From the NCBI GenBank assembly GCA_937904375.1, contig CALDIG010000234.1:1-13783 (forward strand): a stretch of DNA of 13,783 bases. The letters run 5' to 3'. Below are positions 12,384 to 13,783 of the stretch, piece by piece. The translations under genes and the position numbers were made by a program. The notes below the pieces were generated by a model. That model searched no databases. It was not told the origin of the DNA and saw only the letters and a program-made list of their open reading frames with translations. Positions within the stretch are counted from its first letter, which is position 1, and every line of letters starts with the position of its first letter. This stretch comes from an uncultured Prevotellaceae bacterium (GTDB taxonomy: Bacteria > Bacteroidota > Bacteroidia > Bacteroidales > Muribaculaceae).

Positions 12384-13504
12384 TACGCCATTACCATCAT
12401 TGGCATGAGCAGGATGAGCAGGTCTTCGTTCTCACGTTGCTCGGCGGGCTTGAAGATGCCGGCGCGCGAGGGATCCATCAGCTCAACGGTCACCATGTCG
12501 TGACCAATGTTGTTGAGCACGTCGATGATGTTGTCGTCGTTGAAGCCAATGAGCATCTCAGTGCCGTTGTAGTCGCAAGCGATAACCTCCTCGCTCGACT
12601 TCGAGAAGTCGATGTCCTGAGTCGAGAGGTGTATCTGGTTCTCCTTGAGGTCAAACTTCACGAGACCGCCAGGGCTGGCAGTGACCGACACGCGCTTGAT
12701 GGCGGCGAGCATTGTCATGCGGTCGATAGTGAGGGTGTATTGGTTGTCTTGTGGGATTACCGAGTTGTAGTTAGGGTAGCGACCGTTCACGAAGCGGCAC
12801 GACATAGTGTATTCATCGCTCTCAAATGTCGCGCTCTTGGAGTCGATAGTGATTCTCACGTCGCCCTCTTGCTTGTCGAGGATGCTGGCAAGGATAGTGG
12901 CGGGCTTGGTGGGCAGGATGAACGACTGCTCCAGACCAGTGTTGAGGTTCAGCTCACGGAAGCGCACCAGCTTGTGGGTGTCGGTAGAGACAAAGGCTAT
13001 CTCCTCGGGCTTGATGTCCCAGTAGATACCCATCATCATGGGGCGCAGCGACTCGGTGCCAACGGCAAAGACTGTCTGCTGGATGCCGCGTGCCACCTTC
13101 TCGGCGGGGAGGACAAAGGTCTTCTGCTCCTCATCGCTCTGTGACTTGGTGGGGAACTCGTTGCCGTTGATGCCAATGAAGTTGAACTGGCCATTGAGGT
13201 AGTCGATGTTGATGGCGAGGTTCTGGTCGTTGATGTCGAACGACAGCCCCTGGTCGGGAATCTCCTTGAGCATGTCGAGAAGCTCTTTCACGCCAGCGGC
13301 AAACTTGCCACTGCCCTCGGCGTTAGTCACTTCCACGGTGGTGGTGAGCGTGGTCTCCTGGTCGCTGGCGGTAATCACCAGAGTGTTGCCGCTCAGGTTG
13401 AACAGGAAATTGTCGAGAATGGTAATCGTGTTCTTGGAGTTAACCACTTTACTTACAGCCTGCAAGTGAGTGAATAACAGTTTGCTTTGAATGTTGAATT
13501 TCAT
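12383..13504 (-). CDS. dnaN: DNA polymerase III beta subunit (sliding clamp)
   Basis: DnaN forms the ring-shaped dimer that tethers the replicative polymerase to DNA. The 373-residue product matches the usual length (about 370) and shows three repeated clamp domains. Recognisable motifs are LLDMLKEIPDQ (about 74-84), NGNEFPTKSQ in the inter-domain region, FAVGTESLRPMMMGIYWD, the STDTHKLVR core of domain II (about 173-181), FVNGRYPNYNSVIP (about 238-251), and a LLILLMPMMVM C-terminus that forms part of the partner-binding pocket. The start MKFNIQSKLL is typical. The upstream spacer carries an exact TAACTTTG promoter box. It is the first gene of the rightmost minus-strand cluster, followed by the exonuclease and coaBC. 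dnaA is not adjacent in this window. It appears intact. Confidence 0.97.
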   Translation of the reverse strand: MKFNIQSKLLFTHLQAVSKVVNSKNTITILDNFLFNLSGNTLVITASDQETTLTTTVEVTNAEGSGKFAAGVKELLDMLKEIPDQGLSFDINDQNLAINIDYLNGQFNFIGINGNEFPTKSQSDEEQKTFVLPAEKVARGIQQTVFAVGTESLRPMMMGIYWDIKPEEIAFVSTDTHKLVRFRELNLNTGLEQSFILPTKPATILASILDKQEGDVRITIDSKSATFESDEYTMSCRFVNGRYPNYNSVIPQDNQYTLTIDRMTMLAAIKRVSVTASPGGLVKFDLKENQIHLSTQDIDFSKSSEEVIACDYNGTEMLIGFNDDNIIDVLNNIGHDMVTVELMDPSRAGIFKPAEQRENEDLLILLMPMMVMA

Positions 13505-13557
13505 CGTCGTTTATATTTTAAGTGTTATGATTTTTCAAGCATTGTAGTTTTAACTTA

Positions 13558-13565
13558 CAAAGTTA
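13558..13565 (-). promoter_or_regulatory. -7 box of the dnaN promoter
   Basis: On the minus strand TAACTTTG exactly fits the Bacteroidota housekeeping -7 consensus TAnnTTTG, 54-61 bases upstream of the dnaN ATG. No TTG lies at the expected 19-21 base distance upstream, so the -33 element is weak or absent. An AT-rich tract (ATTATTATTATATTTG) precedes it. Confidence 0.55.
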
Positions 13566-13668
13566 CAAATTAATTTTCAAATATAATAATAATAATGAGA
13601 AAAATCTGCTATCAAGTTATCAACAAGAGCAAAAATCGCACGCAAAAAACAAAAAAAAGACATTTTTC

Positions 13669-13699
13669 TTGCAAGATTTAAAACTTCGTTGTAACTTTG
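13669..13699 (+). promoter_or_regulatory. Promoter of the tRNA-Ser gene (-33 TTG, -7 TAACTTTG)
   Basis: TTG at 13669-13671 and TAACTTTG at 13692-13699 are separated by 20 bases, matching the Bacteroidota consensus TTG...TAnnTTTG. Transcription would start about 7 bases further on, shortly before the mature tRNA begins at 13725. Confidence 0.75.
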
Positions 13700-13724
13700 C
13701 ACCCGCAAATGAAAAGCGACTCTC

Positions 13725-13783
13725 GGAAAGATGGTAGAGTGGTCGATTACACCGGTCTTGAAAACCGGCGTGCTGAGAGGCAC
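13725..13783 (+). tRNA. tRNA-Ser(TGA), 3' end cut off by the window edge
   Basis: The acceptor strand GGAAAGA starts at 13725 and is followed by TG and a D-arm with AGTGGTCGA. The anticodon stem CCGGT/ACCGG (13752-13756, 13764-13768) encloses the loop CTTGAAA with anticodon TGA at 13759-13761, which reads UCN serine codons. GTGC-TGAGAG-GCAC then forms the long variable arm of a class II tRNA, as expected for serine. The T-arm and 3' acceptor strand lie beyond the window. Confidence 0.93.

Noticed and set aside
12347..13144. 265-codon plus-strand frame over dnaN
   Set aside because: Antisense to the sliding-clamp gene, and its start lies in the heptamer array; there is no independent support.
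13617..13625. DnaA-box-like TTATCAACA near dnaN (possible origin)
   Set aside because: A single box with one mismatch to TTATCCACA, and no cluster, dnaA gene or AT-unwinding pattern specific to an origin; chance is likely in AT-rich DNA.
13577..13783. Minus-strand frame reaching the right edge
   Set aside because: It runs antisense through the tRNA-Ser gene and its promoter.

Overview
The window looks like part of a Bacteroidales chromosome (phylum Bacteroidota, moderate G+C; Prevotellaceae or Muribaculaceae would fit, but I cannot name a genus). The reasons are the gene set (a PF14905-type outer-membrane beta-barrel pair, DUF4835, DUF3990/DUF3791), exact TAnnTTTG promoter boxes upstream of dnaN and the tRNA, and the scarcity of Shine-Dalgarno sequences. 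Every protein gene lies on the minus strand, so the operons read from right to left. The only plus-strand gene is a tRNA-Ser cut by the right edge.

Right part (10084-13783): tRNA-Ser(TGA) is divergent from dnaN (sliding clamp). dnaN is followed by a DEDDh exonuclease of the DNA polymerase III epsilon type and by coaBC (coenzyme A synthesis). Left part (1-2999): DUF4835, recN (DNA repair) and the start of an rlmB-like rRNA 2'-O-methyltransferase. From memory of other Bacteroidota, dnaN, exonuclease, coaBC, DUF4835, recN and the methyltransferase form one conserved neighbourhood. Here it is split by about 7 kb of accessory DNA.

The accessory block (about 3055-9992) holds, in transcription order: a 5'-truncated DUF3990 gene with a translationally coupled DUF3791 gene; a large outer-membrane beta-barrel protein that ends in a strong terminator; and a four-gene cassette. 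The cassette is an ECF sigma factor, a single-pass membrane protein that is probably its anti-sigma factor, a small exported DUF6108-like protein and a second outer-membrane beta-barrel protein. The first three genes are joined by ATGA stop/start overlaps, the fourth follows after 22 bases, and a terminator closes the unit. This is the best candidate in the window for a little-described system: an envelope-sensing regulon with no recognisable FecR domain.

The spacers of the conserved cluster carry an unusual second layer of structure. Degenerate tandem repeats with 7- or 8-base period start at, or run into, the stop codons of dnaN, the exonuclease, coaBC and DUF4835, and another lies just before rlmB. 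Two of these arrays contain short hairpins preceded by GTAG, the hallmark of REP elements mobilised by RAYT transposases. A third GTAG hairpin lies where the DUF3990 gene has lost its start. The internal spacers of the accessory block lack these arrays.
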